Source: Bactericera cockerelli
Taxonomy: Eukaryota > Arthropoda > Insecta > Hemiptera > Triozidae
Assembly (NCBI GenBank): GCA_024516035.1
Contig: CM044957.1
Location: 46,333,933 to 46,397,932, forward strand
Direction of reading: 5' to 3'
Length of the DNA stretch: 64,000 nt
Shown: in pieces, positions 1 to 15,100 of the stretch
How the letters are laid out: every line of letters starts with the position of its first letter
How positions within the stretch are numbered: the stretch's first letter is position 1
The notes under the pieces: model-generated
Told to the model about the DNA's origin: nothing
The model's database searches: none
Seen by the model: only the letters and a program-made list of their open reading frames with translations
Made by a program: the position numbers and the translations under genes

Positions 1-152
1 AATAAGATAAGGAAAGTAAAAAGCGGGACATTTTAATGATTTTGGTCAAATGCGGGACATTTTAGCGTCCCGAAGAGATCGCTCGGGACAGCGGGACAAA
101 AGGCTCCAAAGCGGGACCGTCCCGCCGAAAGCGGGACGTATGGTCACCCTAT
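1..152. mobile_element. Right end of a hAT-like DNA element (cut by window edge)
   Basis: The segment is built of repeated 'GCGGGAC' and 'GTCCCG' words and closes with GTATGGTCACCCTA. A terminal AGGGTGACCATA is typical of one group of hAT-type ends. Only one end is inside the window, so the target duplication cannot be checked. Confidence 0.5.
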
Positions 153-864
153 GTATAACTAAAACTGTGAATTTTGCATAATATATCTGAATGTGACACA
201 AACCTGTTTATGTGGAATACCGGCTAAGTGGAATACTTCGATGGGTCTGTGACCGGAAATTTCCTCGTATTCAGATTCGACTGTATCTGAATAATGCCAA
301 ATAATCAATTGATTAGTGCTATGGTTTTGTTTATCAATCACATTTTTAACAATTCTTTTGGAAGTAAAAACCATCACGATTAACCATTATTTATTAAAAT
401 TAGGTATTGATCAAATAAAATCAGTTTGAGTTGGTGTTAAGGAAAGAATGAATTATTTGCTCGAAGGTTGTTTTAAAACGCGCTCTTTACTATTTTTTAA
501 CATTATAAATCGTACGGTAATCTGTACAATTTTTTTTTTAACGTACGATAATCTGATATGAAAATTTGGCAACACTGGCGGGTACTGGATACCGGCTGAC
601 AATGTTGCTCCCATAAAGTTGCTCCTTTATGTAATCTTTTATCATTCATTAATCAGTTTCAGTTCAGTAATAATGAGTATATTCAGTAATCAAATTCAGT
701 ATCAGTACTTTCACTTGAAATGACAGATCGGTAGTCGTGTTTTTCTAGGATTAGTAGGTACATACATTATTAGAACGCACTGGCAGAGATTATTAAGCTC
801 TGGGGACTGGTTTTTGTTCTATTTATTAAAAAATATAAATATTAGGTATTGAACTCATTTTATC
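153..864. other. Region upstream of the ABCD3 start codon
   Basis: AT-rich sequence with no recognised repeat or gene. It must contain the 5' UTR and promoter of the transporter gene, but I see no unambiguous TATA box or initiator that would fix the transcription start. Confidence 0.4.
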
Positions 865-983
865 ATGGCCCCTAACCTGAGTAAATTTGTTACAAAGAAG
901 ACAGTAACAGGAGCTGCTGCTGTATCACTCCTGTGGTGGATTCTAAAAGCCAGGAAAGATAAAGTTTCCAAAGCAACTAACAG
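865..983 (+). CDS. ABCD3: ABCD3 exon 1
   Basis: Residues 1-39 plus two bases. It starts [12 protein letters not shown] and contains the hydrophobic [11 protein letters not shown] segment that resembles the N-terminal peroxisomal targeting region of PMP70. Donor ACAG|GTGAGT. Confidence 0.9.
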
Positions 984-3900
984 GTGAGTTTCATTGTTCT
1001 TTATAAAGATAAGGGTGGTTCATCTCATGACTTTATTGAAATTCAAAAAGATTTTGGTAAGTATTGGTAATTCACTTAGATGGTAAGATCATTAGCACTG
1101 ACTTAGACAATTACTTGTAATCAAGCCCATGAGCCTAGGCAAAATTTGAGTTGGTGAGTGAAAATTTAAAGAGTCCTAGTTTTATATAAAATATGAATTA
1201 TAACTACAGTAGAAATCGTTTATACGAACTTCAAGGACCGGAAAGATTTGTTCCTTATAGCCATGTTCACTATAACCGATATTCGCCTATAAGGAAAGTT
1301 CACTATATCCGATATGTATCGCTTGTAGAGAACAATGTTCGTTATAAGGAACTTCGTAAGACATGAAAAATGTACAATATGTATGAATGTAGGTACAATC
1401 ATAATCCACTAATTCAAAATCTGAAACAATACTAAACTTGAGGTGCTAATAAAATGATCTAAATAGACAGGTCACTCATCTACTCCTTGACAAGACCTGC
1501 ATAACTAAACATGGTTTCTGTTTTACTCACACAGCATCAAAATGAATTTTGTACGTTATAACCGATAGAAAGTAGCCACGGGACTTGAAAATTTGTTCGC
1601 TAAAGCCGATATTGTTCCTAATAGCCGATGTTTGTTATAAATGATACCAATGTTAATTTTCCATAAGACTCCAAGGGACCGGAGATTTTGTTTGCTATAG
1701 CCGATTGTTCGTTATAAACGGTGTTGTTATAAACGATTTCTACTGTATTTCACTATTTTGTCACTCTAGCATAAGAGTAAAAAGGTAGTGGTCAGGTGCA
1801 TGGTCTCTTATCACCAAGAACCACTAGTGCAAAGTTGATGAATTTAAAATGGGACCATTTACAATACGTCTCCTATATGTGTAATTTTTTTTTTTGAAAT
1901 CTGTTCAGTAGTTTCTGAGATTTGCATGTTACAAGAAATGTATTTAACAGATAGACTACCTATGTGAAACACTAATACACATAATATACATGCAAATTTT
2001 CATTTAAATTGGGTGTACTGTTCTCAAGATATATGCATATGAGTTAAAAGCTAGTGGTCAGGTGCATGGGCTCTATCACCAATAACCGCTAGTGCTAAGT
2101 TGATTAATTTAAAATGGGACCATCTACAATATGTCTCCTATATGTGTACAAAATTTTGTTGAAATCTGTTCAATAGTTTCTGAGATTTGCTTGTTACAAG
2201 GAATGTATTTTTTTTTCTTCAATATACATCTACACTTAATTAGGTACATAATAGTATGCATCCTAATAAGCAATTAATGATGTGAAGGGTTAAAAATAAA
2301 GATACATAAATAAATGTAAGGATAATTAAAATAAAAATAAAATTCTTCTAATGGTGTTGTAAAAATAAATCAGGTTTATCTTCCAGGCTGTTGTAGATTG
2401 TCATAGCATCTATTATGGGAGATAGACTATGTGAAACACTACACATGTGAACAATTTTGTAGTAGGTACCTACCTATTAACTAAATGCATTTTTAATAAA
2501 GCCAAATTTTTAATAATTTTAATAAAAGATCAATTGCATTTATGATGTGTATAATAATATTTATTAATGCACATTTAAGGATTATTTTGATATTTTAGAG
2601 AGGTTTCAACCATATTGATGGCATTTTAATGCATACATATTGACTTAACATTTCATTTTTTGATCAATGTAATATTGATCGTCTATTGTAGTGTTTTTCA
2701 ATCCATGTGTTGTGACCCCAATGGAAAAGAAGAAAACAGACAGAAACACAATTTTTTGTTATTTTGGTTTTCCAACAATAAAATTATAATTCCATTAAAA
2801 ATAGTACATCTAGTCCAGTTGAAAAAGGTTAAATGGTGCACTAGAAATCAAATGATCATTTTTATTTCATCAAATGATCAATGTTTGATATACAGTTATA
2901 AGTTAGCTCACCTATCTACAATCAATCAATCTTTAATCATATAGGTGGTTTTACTATCTGACCTGCTTTTGGTTTCAGTGGAATCTTCATACAATTAACA
3001 TTGCATCTGAGGTATTTGTGACCACAACAGATGTAAAAAATATTTACAGGGTTTCCATAATCTCTCACCCAGGCCTGAGTTTCTTGGAAACTATTTCAAG
3101 TATCAAAAAAAGTGAAAACCTGTGTACCCTTATTAAGTTTTTATTAAAAAGAAAAATGCTGATGTCATTTAGGCTAAGCATAGGCCGACATGAAAATTGC
3201 AAAAACCATAGTACCTATATCATGTGGTATATGTTTTAAAGGTCTTGTCAAAAATTATGTTTTCGCAATGAGAGATATGTTTTCTGATAATTTTTTGTTA
3301 TTATGTATCTTGTTTATTTCTTAAACACTTGCCAAGTCCAGGAGCCATTATAAGTCCAGCTGTCCTCAAAATCATAAAATTGGATTCCTCATTGATAATT
3401 ACTTGAGAAATAACTATCATGCACTTTATTCCCACATAATTATATCCTTTTTCCCACAAATATTCCCACTGTTATTTTAAATAAGTTATAATTATTATTA
3501 TAGGTAATTATTTTGAAATTTTAAATTATTGTAAATAAAGTTGAAAAATTCAACAACAACAAAAAATACCTTTTACGTATACATATATGTTATATCTCTG
3601 CAAGCCCTACAGGTGACCTATTCAAAAGGTCATTGTATAAAATATACATATGACCTATCCAAAATGTTATTATTATTAAGGGCCAGACAGACCCTTTGAA
3701 AGTGCCTCAAGCGAAATTTTTCATAAGGCCACAGTGTTACATGTCCATATAATATATTATTATTATCTGATATGGTTCTAAGGTTTCAGTAGACTAATGA
3801 GACCTATGGTGACCAGTTGATTTTTTTGGTTTTAATGGCCTGATTTGAGTTATTCAGGACGAGTTCACCAGGAATCTTACCAGCTGTCCACATTAACCTC

Positions 3901-6103
3901 ACCCATCCTGGGTCGGGCCAAAAGTGCCAGCCTTTGTAGGGAACAGAAATTTTTGTCAGAAAGTTCTACCCAACCGGGGATCGAACTCCGGATCTCTGGG
4001 TTATGGAATGTAGTCACAACCGTTACACCACGTAGGCTTGCTCCATATAATCCATACAAAATTTAATGGACTTACAGATCGAAGGCGTCACACGCGATTT
4101 TTGAAAATGTCAGAATTTGTTTTTTTGTTTGTTTTTTTTTTTTTTTTTTTTAAGAGCCGTTTGAAAATGTCAAAGGAATATTATTTTCAGGTAACTGGAA
4201 AATCCTTTGAAAGCGTTGCAGTCCGCATTCGACTTTTCACTTTTAAAATTACCTGTCAAAACAAATCGATTGATCCTAAAACGTAATTTTATCTCTTGTA
4301 AGATGCAAGGTCCTTCGAAATTCTGGGGGAGGGGACTTATGCCTCCGAATACCCCCCCCCCCCTTATGAAGCTCTTTTAATTAATTTTTACGTTTAATGT
4401 TCTTTGTTTCAGAAAATCGTCAGAGAAGCCAGATATTCAGTATATGATTGGAGAGGTATGTTGAATCATTAACTTGATTTTCTTGTTCAGTCGAGAACAC
4501 CTGAATCATTACAGCATGCATGTTGATAATTTTTATTATCTTTCCTTGACCAAGTTATTGTATAATAAATTGCAACTTCCTATAATTATTTTTATAATGG
4601 TGCAGAGTAAACTTATTCGAAGTGAATGAAACTCTGTAGAGTACAAAAACATATCATATGTACGATTTTATTTGTGGTGAAGCAATTTTTGTGGGTAGCG
4701 CAGCATTTACTTTTCGAATTATTCTATTACATTAATTTCTCTTTACTCTGGTAATGCCGCCAGTGGTCGTTACTCATACCAGTAACTACTCATTTTTCCT
4801 CACCAGGTATGAGTGGACCCCGAACATCCAAGTACAGAGCAGAAAAATTCCTGCTCCTCTGGGATTCGAACCCAGGTCACCATGCGTGCAATACCTAGCG
4901 CGCTAACTCACTCTGCCACGGTGACATATCATATGTTTTTGAATTTATGAGATTCTGTACGTTTTATGTTCTCATATTCCTCCTAAAATTTATCACTGAA
5001 TGTTTCTTTACTTCCGATAATATCTAAGTATTGAGAAAGTTAATATCTTCTGAATTGATGCAATTAGCAATCTACCAAAGGTAGACAGCCGCTATTGTAT
5101 ATATTTTAAATATATTATCAATTGTTTTATCTCTCTAGTTGATCAAACTGATCATAGCAAACTTTAGAGTTCACATAAGGGAAGAACTCTTCAGGAAACT
5201 ATCAAGTATTAAATAATGGACAACAAATCAGCCCAGGCCATTTCACATTGATTTCAACCCATTTCCAAGCCTAGCTCAACGTTTCTTAACATAGTATTAG
5301 TCAAAAATCATACATTCTATTCTAAGCATACCCTGAAAATTTCAGCTCGATTGAGCATTTTAGGAAAACCCTGCAGCGGATGGAAAACCCGATTTAACTG
5401 TTTTTGATGTCGTTCAAAGCGCAATTTAAAATAATTTAAATAAAATATCTCTAAAAATGTATTTAAGATGGGTCGTGTCGGTCGTTTAAAGTTAAAAGCG
5501 AAAAAAATGTGAAAAGCTGGGTAGGTCAAATTTTCGACGAATACAATAATTTCCTTATTATAGGATAAGGAAAGTAAAAACCAGTTAAATTACGCAGTTT
5601 TTTAGCTGCTACTCAGATCGCACAAATTTCGGATTTTCATCACTGAGTGTTCCTACCAACATATCAAAAAATCAGTACTATTTAGTCGATTTTTGTTCCA
5701 GGTTCTATTTTATTCTACTTAGCAAAATATCCTTGGTTTACAAATTCCTCGAGGTACGGATTTTTTATGCTAGGTATTTTTTTGTGTATGTTGTTAAATG
5801 ATTTAGTAAAAAAAAACTCGTTGTACGAGTACGGAATTCGGTAAAAAAAAAAATTGTGTGATAGCTTTGATTGTGTGTATAGTCTTGTCCCGGTAGCTCA
5901 GTGGTAAAGGCGGCACTCTGTGAATCCAGAGGTCGCGGGTTCGAAACCCAGCCGGGACCCACGGTGACAACAATAAGTTATAACTATCATTGGTAGGTAA
6001 TTATTGTAATTATAAAATAGTAATTATAGGGGTAGTATAAATAAGGAATTATTATTACCATAGCTGTATAGTATATACTCAAATTGTGTGTGTGTGTGTG
6101 TGT

Positions 6104-6154
<51 letters not shown>

Positions 6155-9100
6155 CGTTGTGTAACTCAACTAGCTATAGCGCCGAAGCGGCGGGTGCGGT
6201 TCCCTAGTGGTTCATATACAGAAGTACTCACCCTGGCCGAGTGGTGTCGCGCATTAGACTTGCACGCGCGTTGACCTGGGTTCGATCCCCAGCAGGGTTG
6301 GAATTTTTCTACTCTGTACTTGGATGTCCGGGCTTCACTCATAAATCGTGAGAGAAAAAAAATGAGTACTTCGCTTTTTTTCATGGCTATGGCTAAGAAA
6401 TGAAATTTGATGTTTTTTCAACGTCGCTTTAAACTGTATGGTCATATACCGATAGGGGTTTCACTTGAAACTGACAAATCAGCCACTCAAATTAACCTCA
6501 CCATTCCTGAGTGGGGCCGGGATAGGGGGTTCACTTGAAACTGACAAATTAGCCACTTAAATTAACCTCATCACTCCTGAGTGTGGCCGGGAATAGCCAT
6601 CGTCACGAGGGTTCGAATTTGAATGGGTCACCACACATCAAGACCTATATAACCTCTCTAGACTTAACTTTACTTCAGTGATAGGTATTCAAAGTGCCGT
6701 CAACCGACTTGCTACGCTGTGCTGCGTGCTGTCTAAGAGTGTGAATTTGTGAAATACTCATTTTTTTTTTAAATAAAAATCTGTCCCGGTTTCAGAAGAC
6801 TAGCGCACGCTGGCTTGGGACGTGAATTTGTGAAACACTCCTTTAAACAAAAGAAATCCGTCCCGGTTTCAAAAGACTAGCGCACGCTGGCTAAGGACGT
6901 GAATTTGTGAAACACTCCTTTAACACGTTGATCGCCACGTCATTCACCTGACACTAACCTTTCCTAGCTGGCCCCGTCAGCATATTCACCTGACGGGTAG
7001 TTGTTCACTTTTTCATTTGAGCCCCTGAGGAAATGTAAAAATCGATTTTTTTTTAATACATGACAAGTAAATGGTTCAAATATATATAACAATGTCAGTT
7101 TACATAATTTATAATATTTTTATCTGAACTTATGCTAGTTTCTTTTGGCTGTCGTCATCTCACACAAAGGACCACACTTATGAAGTTGTTGTTAATAAAT
7201 AAATTGTAATAAATAAATAAAATGTTTAAAAAAAAAAAAATGTGTCCGGGTTTCAGAAGTCGAGCGCGCGCGTCAAGGCTCATGTGGACGGCGAGTTCTT
7301 CCGTCAGCTCTGCGGCATCCTGCGCATAGTAGTGCCTGGGCCCGCGTCCCCTGAGTGCGGCTTCCTGGTTCTGGTGGCTCTGTCCCTGGTGGCGCGCTCC
7401 CTCTCAGACATCTGGATGATTCAGAACGGGACCATGGTGGAGACGTGAGTACATGTTGTTGTTATTGTTGTTGTAGCCAGCTTGGCTACAGCTGGAGGGG
7501 TGAGTAGAAGTCGTCACCCTTAACACATTTTGTGCCAACCCAAAAAATGATGATTATAATTGTTATTATTATTATAGAAAGCTTTATTAGGTAGAACAAA
7601 AAATATATACAGTAGAATACAATGAAATATAAAGAAAAATAAAAAGATTAAACAAATATACAAGAAAGAAAAAAAAAAGAGAAATGTCCTACTAAAGGGC
7701 GGGGTTATTGCCTGTGGCAATCTCTTCCATCCAACCCAAAATCATGCTTATCCCCAGGGATAAGCATGATTTTGGGGAAGTTCAGGGAAGTGTTCTATAA
7801 AAGAACGTTCCTTTTGTCAATGATGTATTATTGATGCTGTCCTGAGATTCCAGAGGTCGTGGGTTTGAAACCCAGTTCCATTTCGGATTTTTACCACATA
7901 ATAATGTGTCTTGGGGTTACTGCTGGAAGACTGGGTCTTTAATAGTCCTAATCGGGCAGTATAAATAAGGGGATATTATTATTGATCCATGATTTTCTAA
8001 ATAAGATGACTTTCATTTTCATCTGTTTCCAGAGCTATTGTCAATATGGACAAGGAATTGTTCCAGAAAAGATTGCTATATTTCTTCGCTGGAATGCCCC
8101 TTGTAAGTAATAATAATAAGTTATTTTTCATTTCTTTTTTTTTGTATATAGACCCTTCTTAAGCCATTTTTATTGGGCTTCCAAAAAAAGATAGTATTAT
8201 GTATAATGAAAAATACTTGAATCTTTTTTATGCTTGTTGAAGTATTTAAGTTTCTTTTTTCAAGCTATATCCTTAAAATATTGTCAGTAGCTTGATCGAT
8301 AAAGCGGCGGACTTGTAACCTGGAGGTCGGTAGTTCATGTCTTGGATTCAGCGTAGTAAGCGAGTTGGAGTAGTTGTGATATCACGAAAGTGATTAACAC
8401 AAATATGATAAGTTTTTTTTTTAATCCAAGCTGGACTTGTAGCAGTAAGACACGTGCATGGCTCGAATTTGTTTTCAATTGTTTTTTATTTCTAATTGCA
8501 TTCCAAATTGCACTTATTTATGTCCTGGGATTGACCAAAAAAAAAAAGAAAACTATGCAATAGCGGGAGTAACATAGAGTAAAATTTCCCCATTTTTTTA
8601 TCAATATGAAATTAAAATATTCACAATATCTTTTTCCCAGTAATTTAAAATAATTAATTAATTGAGAACCTACTTTATGTTAATTACATGGGTACTTTAA
8701 CACAAAAACAGGCGGAACATTAAAAAAATAAACTACCAATTATGGACAGCTTGGACACAGTACTTCCTGATGATTGGTTCACATTGTATACACTACCTAT
8801 ACCGTTCACGAGATATAAGCTTTTAGGTAAAAAGTTAGTGGTCAGGCGCGCATGGTCTCTTTCATCAAGAACCGGACCATCTACACAATACCAAAAAATA
8901 CTTCCGATTTCTAATATTAGAAATAAGTAATATTTTTCGCCATAGGTTTCATTAGACTCCTTAGCTTAGAGCATACTTTAGAACACCTCGAAGATTCCCC
9001 ATAAATCACACCACAGGAAACCATTCAAAATACTAATTCGTCGTAAAATGTGAACTGTCGCTTGGTTTCTTTTTTCGATAGGCATTAGTTCAATCCATTA

Positions 9101-12100
9101 AAAAAAATCGAATTTAGACAATTAACTTCAACTTGAATATTCTCATGCGTTTTCCGTAGGTGTACAATCACACACACTGTACAAATTGCTCGTAATCGGT
9201 TAAATCGTTCTTGCTCAAAATTGGTATTTTTACGAAAATGTGAAAAATCATCCATTTACATGCCCCTAAAAAAAAAAAAAAAAAAAATAAAAAAAATACT
9301 AGAAAAAAATAGCAGAAAATATTTTTTGATTAATTACTGTTTAAAATATATCCAAGCATTATGAGTAAGAATTTACAGTGCTTATAATCTCAATCAAAAT
9401 ACTTTCTATGTATCAATTATTTTTGATTAATAGCTGTTTACAACAGAACAACATATTAAAAGTATTACAACATTAAAAATAACATATGTAGTTTCAAAAG
9501 TCATGGTAAGGCACTCTAGCTCCATCTTCCGTGTTAAAACTTCTAGCTTTGTATCTGTTTCCTCTTAATCTCAGTGAAACAGATCTCACTATTGCCATCA
9601 ACTCAATCTATATCTTCATCCAGCCCAATACTTGACTCATGCTTTTACACCATTTATCTGAGAGGGTCGAAGCTAATCTTTGGATGAACATTTTAAATTC
9701 TGATTGAGTTTAAAATATGTTCTACATTAAAAAATCAACATTATGAGTAAGAATTCACAGTGCCTATAATGATCTCTCCATCAACCTAACTTTGTATGTG
9801 CGAGTGTCATGAATATTCAAACTTGTTCATGAAAATGAATTAATTATATTGTTCCTTCTTAGTATAGTCTGTGTTGTCGAGTGGTATAGCGCACTAGGCT
9901 TTGCACACACGGTGGCCTGGGTTCGATCACCAGCGGGGCAGGAATTTTTCCGCTCTGTACTTGGATGTCCACTCATACCTCGTGAGGAAAAATGAGTAGC
10001 GACTAGTGACAGAATTATGGGCAAAACACGATATTGTATATTAAAATGGTAAAAGTCCTATGATTCTGCGCTACCCATAAAAATTGTGACGTAATAACAC
10101 AAAGAAAAACATTATTTATTATTAAAAAAATTTCATATTACATTACGTCTTATATTTAAAAATTGGCAGCGATAATCGATAAGGCAGCGGACTTGTAACC
10201 TGGAGGTCGGTGGTTCAAGTCCTGGTTTCAGCGTAGATTTAGTAAAGCGAGTATGATAGTTGTGATATCACGAAAGTGATTAGCACTAATATGATAAATT
10301 TTTACTTTTTTAACTTTATATTTAAAATTGTTATTTATTATTTTTACTTGGGACTTGAATATAATTAGTACAAATCTTGCTGGACAGTTTTTTGTATAAC
10401 CTTGAGAATCCAGCCACAACATGCTGTGCATTATTAGAATATTGATTTATAATGCTACCTCGCATATTCAAAGATAATATTTGTGAATCGAAAATAATAT
10501 CTGAGCTTCAAATACCATCATTAATTTGCTTTATACAGGGTGGCCCATTAGTGACAACATCGAGTTTTTTTGGGTCACATTTATTTTATTTTTGTCATTT
10601 CAGAGCCCATCATTGGGAAACTAGGTACAGTTAGAAATACATTATTTATACTGCCAGCGAAGGATGCAGAGTCCCTTTTTGAGAGCTAAGAGATTAAATA
10701 AAGTGTTGGTTTAATAAAAATACAATGTACATTACTTGGGACTAAAAATGTCCCCGTAAAAAACAAATAGTGGACAAACTCTTTTCAATTGAAATGTACA
10801 CCGAAAATTATGGACTCAAAACTTCCTTGTGAATGAAGTACATATTTGAAATCAAAATCCAAGTGGTATTTAAAATGCACATTCACATTTGACTGATGGT
10901 ACATTGCGAAACTGCGTACTTCGGCCGTTTATTACCTACTACAGCTACTTGTACCTACTACAGCTTGCATATCAATAGCATCCTTCATGTACTTCATGTT
11001 CTGATATTTACGTACATCTAGTACTTTTCACTTTTACTTCCGAGAAATTTCTAATATTAGAAATCGGAAGTATTGTGTTCGTTTTTGTAAAAAAAAATAT
11101 TTTTTCATATTTCTGGACGTTTCATGACCTACTGAGTAAATTTGGTTTTGTGTCCGTCTGTCGGTCTGTCTGTCTGTTAAAACGATTCCTTGTAACGCGC
11201 AAATCTCGGAAACTACTCGACCGATTTTGATGAAATTTTGCACACATCTAGGAGACATTCTGTAGATGGTCCCATTTTAAATTCATCGAATTCATACCAG
11301 CGGTGCTGGGTGAAAGAGACCATGCGCCTGACCACTAACTTTTTACTTAAACGCTTATATCTCGTGAACGGTACACCCGATTTCGATGAAATTTTGTAAG
11401 AATATGCATATTATTGTTTTACATAGATTATTTATATTTATTTTTAAATTAATTATAATTTGACTCTGATATTTAAGAAAATCCGAAAATTTGGACAAAA
11501 AAGTAAAAAAATAAGGACCACGACTTGCCAATACAGAATTTTTTGTTGCATTTAGAATGTAGAAAAAACGATATTCTACCATATAAAACAAATTTGAAGA
11601 AAATCGGTTGAGCCGTTTTGGAAATACAAGTAATTTTCTATAAAATCTCAAAATTGGCACGTGTTTACAATGTGAAGCAATCACGAGGAAGTATTGTGTC
11701 CATAATTGGCAGTGTTTTTGGTTTCTACTGATAATACTGATCCATCCACATAGGAAAAATCCACGACATTCAATTTTGATGTGAAAAAATATTTTTCGAC
11801 TATTTTTAAACATTAAAAATCTTTGTGAGATTATTGCCATCCCAAAACTATCAAATTTTAAATGATATAGTATATAGGATATAATAGTATCAATGTCACT
11901 CTTCCTGTATATTTGGCAATCAAATATACAGGAAAAAAAACTGAAAAAAAAAGAAAAATCCTCTTTGTGTACTTTGGCAATCAGTAAAAATGCTGACAGC
12001 ATTTTTGTTTTATTGTTTATGATAAATAATACATTTGTTTCTCTCTTCCATAATACACTTTTTTTACTTCCGAGAAATTCTAATATTAGAAATCGGAAGT

Positions 12101-15100
12101 ATTGTGTTCGTTTTTGTAAAAATAATAATATTTTTTTGTTCCGATTTCAATTTTTACATATTTCTGGACGTTTCATAACCCACTGAGCAACTTTGATTTT
12201 GTGTCTGTGTGTCGGTCTGTTAAATACATTCCTTGTAACGCACAAATCTCAGAAACTACCAAACGGCTTTGACGAAATTTTGTATACATATAGGGACGTA
12301 TTGTAGAGTAGATGGTCCCATTTAAAATTTATCAACTTCGCACTAGCGGTTCTTGTTGATAGAGACCTGACCACTAACTTTTTACTTAAACGCTTGTATA
12401 TCGTGAACGGTACACCCGATTTTCATGAAATGTTGTATGTATATGCGTATTAGCATTTTACATAAGCCACTAATAATCATTTTTTAATTACTAATAATTC
12501 AGCTCTGATATTTAAGAAAATCCAAAATTTTGGACAAAAATGTGCAAAAAAAGGTCTACGACTTGACGATACAGAATTTTTTGTAGAATATAGAATGTAA
12601 AAAAACGGCATTCTACCATATGAAATTTGAAGAAAGTCGGTTAAGTTGTTTTGGACAAACAAGTGATTTCGTTTAAAATCTCAAATTTGCCATGTGTATA
12701 CAATATGAACCAATCACGGGGAAGTATTGTGTCCATAATTGACAGTGTATTTTTTTCTGCTTCGAAAAAAAAATCTCCATAAAACTCTTCCCTGTTCTGC
12801 TCAAGTATGACTGATTTACTTTGAGAAATACACGATTTTTATTATACAGAAATGTAATACAGAATTTTTTGTAGAATATAGAATGTAAAAAAACGGCATT
12901 CTACCATATGAAATTTGAAGAAAGTCGGTTAAGTTGTTTTGGACAAACAAGTGATTTCGTTTAAAATCTCAAATTTGCCATGTGTATACAATATGAACCA
13001 ATCACGGGGAAGTATTGTGTCCATAATTGACAGTGTATTTTTTCTGCTTCGAAAAAAAAATCTCCATAAAACTCTTCCCTGTTCTGCTCAAGTATGACTG
13101 ATTTACTTTGAGAAATACACGATTTTCCTCTTGTTTTTTATATTAAGAGTACCTAACCTACTCTAGACAAAGAAATTATCTAAAACTCTTCTCTGTTCTG
13201 CTCAAGAATGACTGATTTACTTTGAGAAATACACAGTTTTCCTCTTTCTTTTTTTATATTAATAGTACCTAACCTACTCTAGACGTATTTTTACCACAAC
13301 TACAAATTAACTGGTAGTCAAGAGGTTAACGCGCTGGTCTGGTAATCTAGGTAGCGTAGGGATCCGTTGGTTCGAATTCCACCCAGTGCATGAATTTCTC
13401 TACATTAATTTGAGTTTGTGACCTCATAATAATGAGGTGGTTACCTTCCAATGAAGAGTTTTTATTATTAATTATTATAAATTAATGTATTATAAATTCT
13501 CATGACTTAAACATTCTTGCATGCATTAGGAATTTGTGTACTTAGGTTTCGAACCTTCTGTCGAAAGACAGAAATTAATATTTGTCTGAGTTAGCGCCCT
13601 AGGCATTGCACGCATGGTGACCTGGGTTCGATCCCGGGCGGTGCAGGGTTTTTTTCTGCTCTGTACTTGGGTCTTCGGGGTCAACTCATACGTCGCGAGG
13701 AAAAATGAGTAGCTGCTCTAATGTTAGCAGTGACCAGTGGCGGAATTATAGACAAAAATAAAATATTGGGATATTAAAGATATGGAAAAGTCCAATAATT
13801 CTGCCCTACCCTCCATTTAATTGTGATTTAATAACACAAAGAAACACATTTATTATTATTATTATTACCTAATATCAGAGCGTAGGGATCCGTTAGTTCG
13901 AATCCCACCCAGTGCACGAATTTTTCCTCATTAATTTTGAGTTCGTGACCACATAATAATAAAACTCTGAGGGTTAGGTGGTAGAAAATGCTTAGAGCAT
14001 TAACCTCGCCTGGTGCTTACCTTTCACTAAAGAGTATTATTATTATATCATTTTATAACTACGTGGTCACATTCTCAAATTAACGAGGAATAAATCCAAG
14101 CATTGGGTGGGATCCAAACCACAGATCACGGATCCAAGCGCTTAATAGTTTACACCACAAGTCTCTAGCACCGTAACCACATCGGCAACCAAAGCTAAAC
14201 CTACCTGCATGGTGGTTTGTTATATGTTTTTAGTTAATTTGATGGTTTACGTGTTACGTAAAAATCACTGTATCACTGTATGGGTCTGTGATATCAGCAC
14301 TAGAGTTTGTCTCTCCAGTGTTGCAGATCGCATGACCGCCATCCTTCTCTGTCTTGGGCTTTCCTCATCCATGTATTACTCGCTATTTTTCTTATTGCGT
14401 CGTCCCGTCTCTTTGGTGGATGTCATCTTCCTCTCTTTCCTTCACGTAAAAATTCGTGTAAAAAGACTGTTCACTATGCCGGTGCACAGATCTTTCTTTT
14501 ACCGCCTATTTGAAGTTCATGTATTCTCTTACTTACATAGTTTTCCTCTCTACGCTCTATATGTCCGAACCATCCAGCCTACTCTCTTGTATTGTTTCTA
14601 CATAGTACAGACATACAAGACATGGTACAGAACAGGCGCGGCCGGTGAGAAAATGATTTGGGGGTGCTGCCACATAAACCGGACTAAAATGGGATTTATA
14701 AAGTCGTTCTTTCAGTATCTACAGAGATTGAGTTTGTTTACCATGCCAATCATAATAATTATGCATTCATTATTCTAGAAATGTGTGATGATTTTCACTG
14801 TGTACGAGCTAGGACTTGAGAAAATCCTCTCTTTTTTATTTTTTGTCTAGAGCTGCTGCAGTTCCGCAGCTCCTTAGCACCGGCCGCGCCTGGTACAGAT
14901 TATTATCTTTTAAATAAAATGACGAATGCTTTTAAACGGAAAATATTTATTTTAATTGATATTTCCTCATTTATTTTTCAGATCTCAATAGTAAACAATG
15001 TGCTCAAAGTAAGTTGACATTTCATGTTACTATAGGTCTCCCTTCTTATTATTATTATTGAATTATTTATTATTAGCTCGTATGTACAAACAAGTAATTA

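Larger units (their letters stand above)
984..4412 (+). other. ABCD3 intron 1
   Basis: A 3.4-kb intron holding a pogo-like MITE (1207-1745), two inverted pieces of the 'tctaatattaga' repeat family (about 1765-2215) and a reversed SINE F (about 3800-4045). The stretch 2220-3790 is AT-rich with nothing I can name. Confidence 0.7.

Noticed and set aside
5886..5958. Functional tRNA gene
   Set aside because: The acceptor stem is perfect, but the anticodon and T stems are poor and the same head occurs in many SINE copies.
6086..6274. Cys/Val-repeat peptide frame
   Set aside because: Translation of the (GT)n microsatellite.
11355..12002. 215-codon open frame on the minus strand
   Set aside because: It overlaps a dispersed repeat copy, is AT-rich with low-complexity F/I/K content, and has no recognisable domain.
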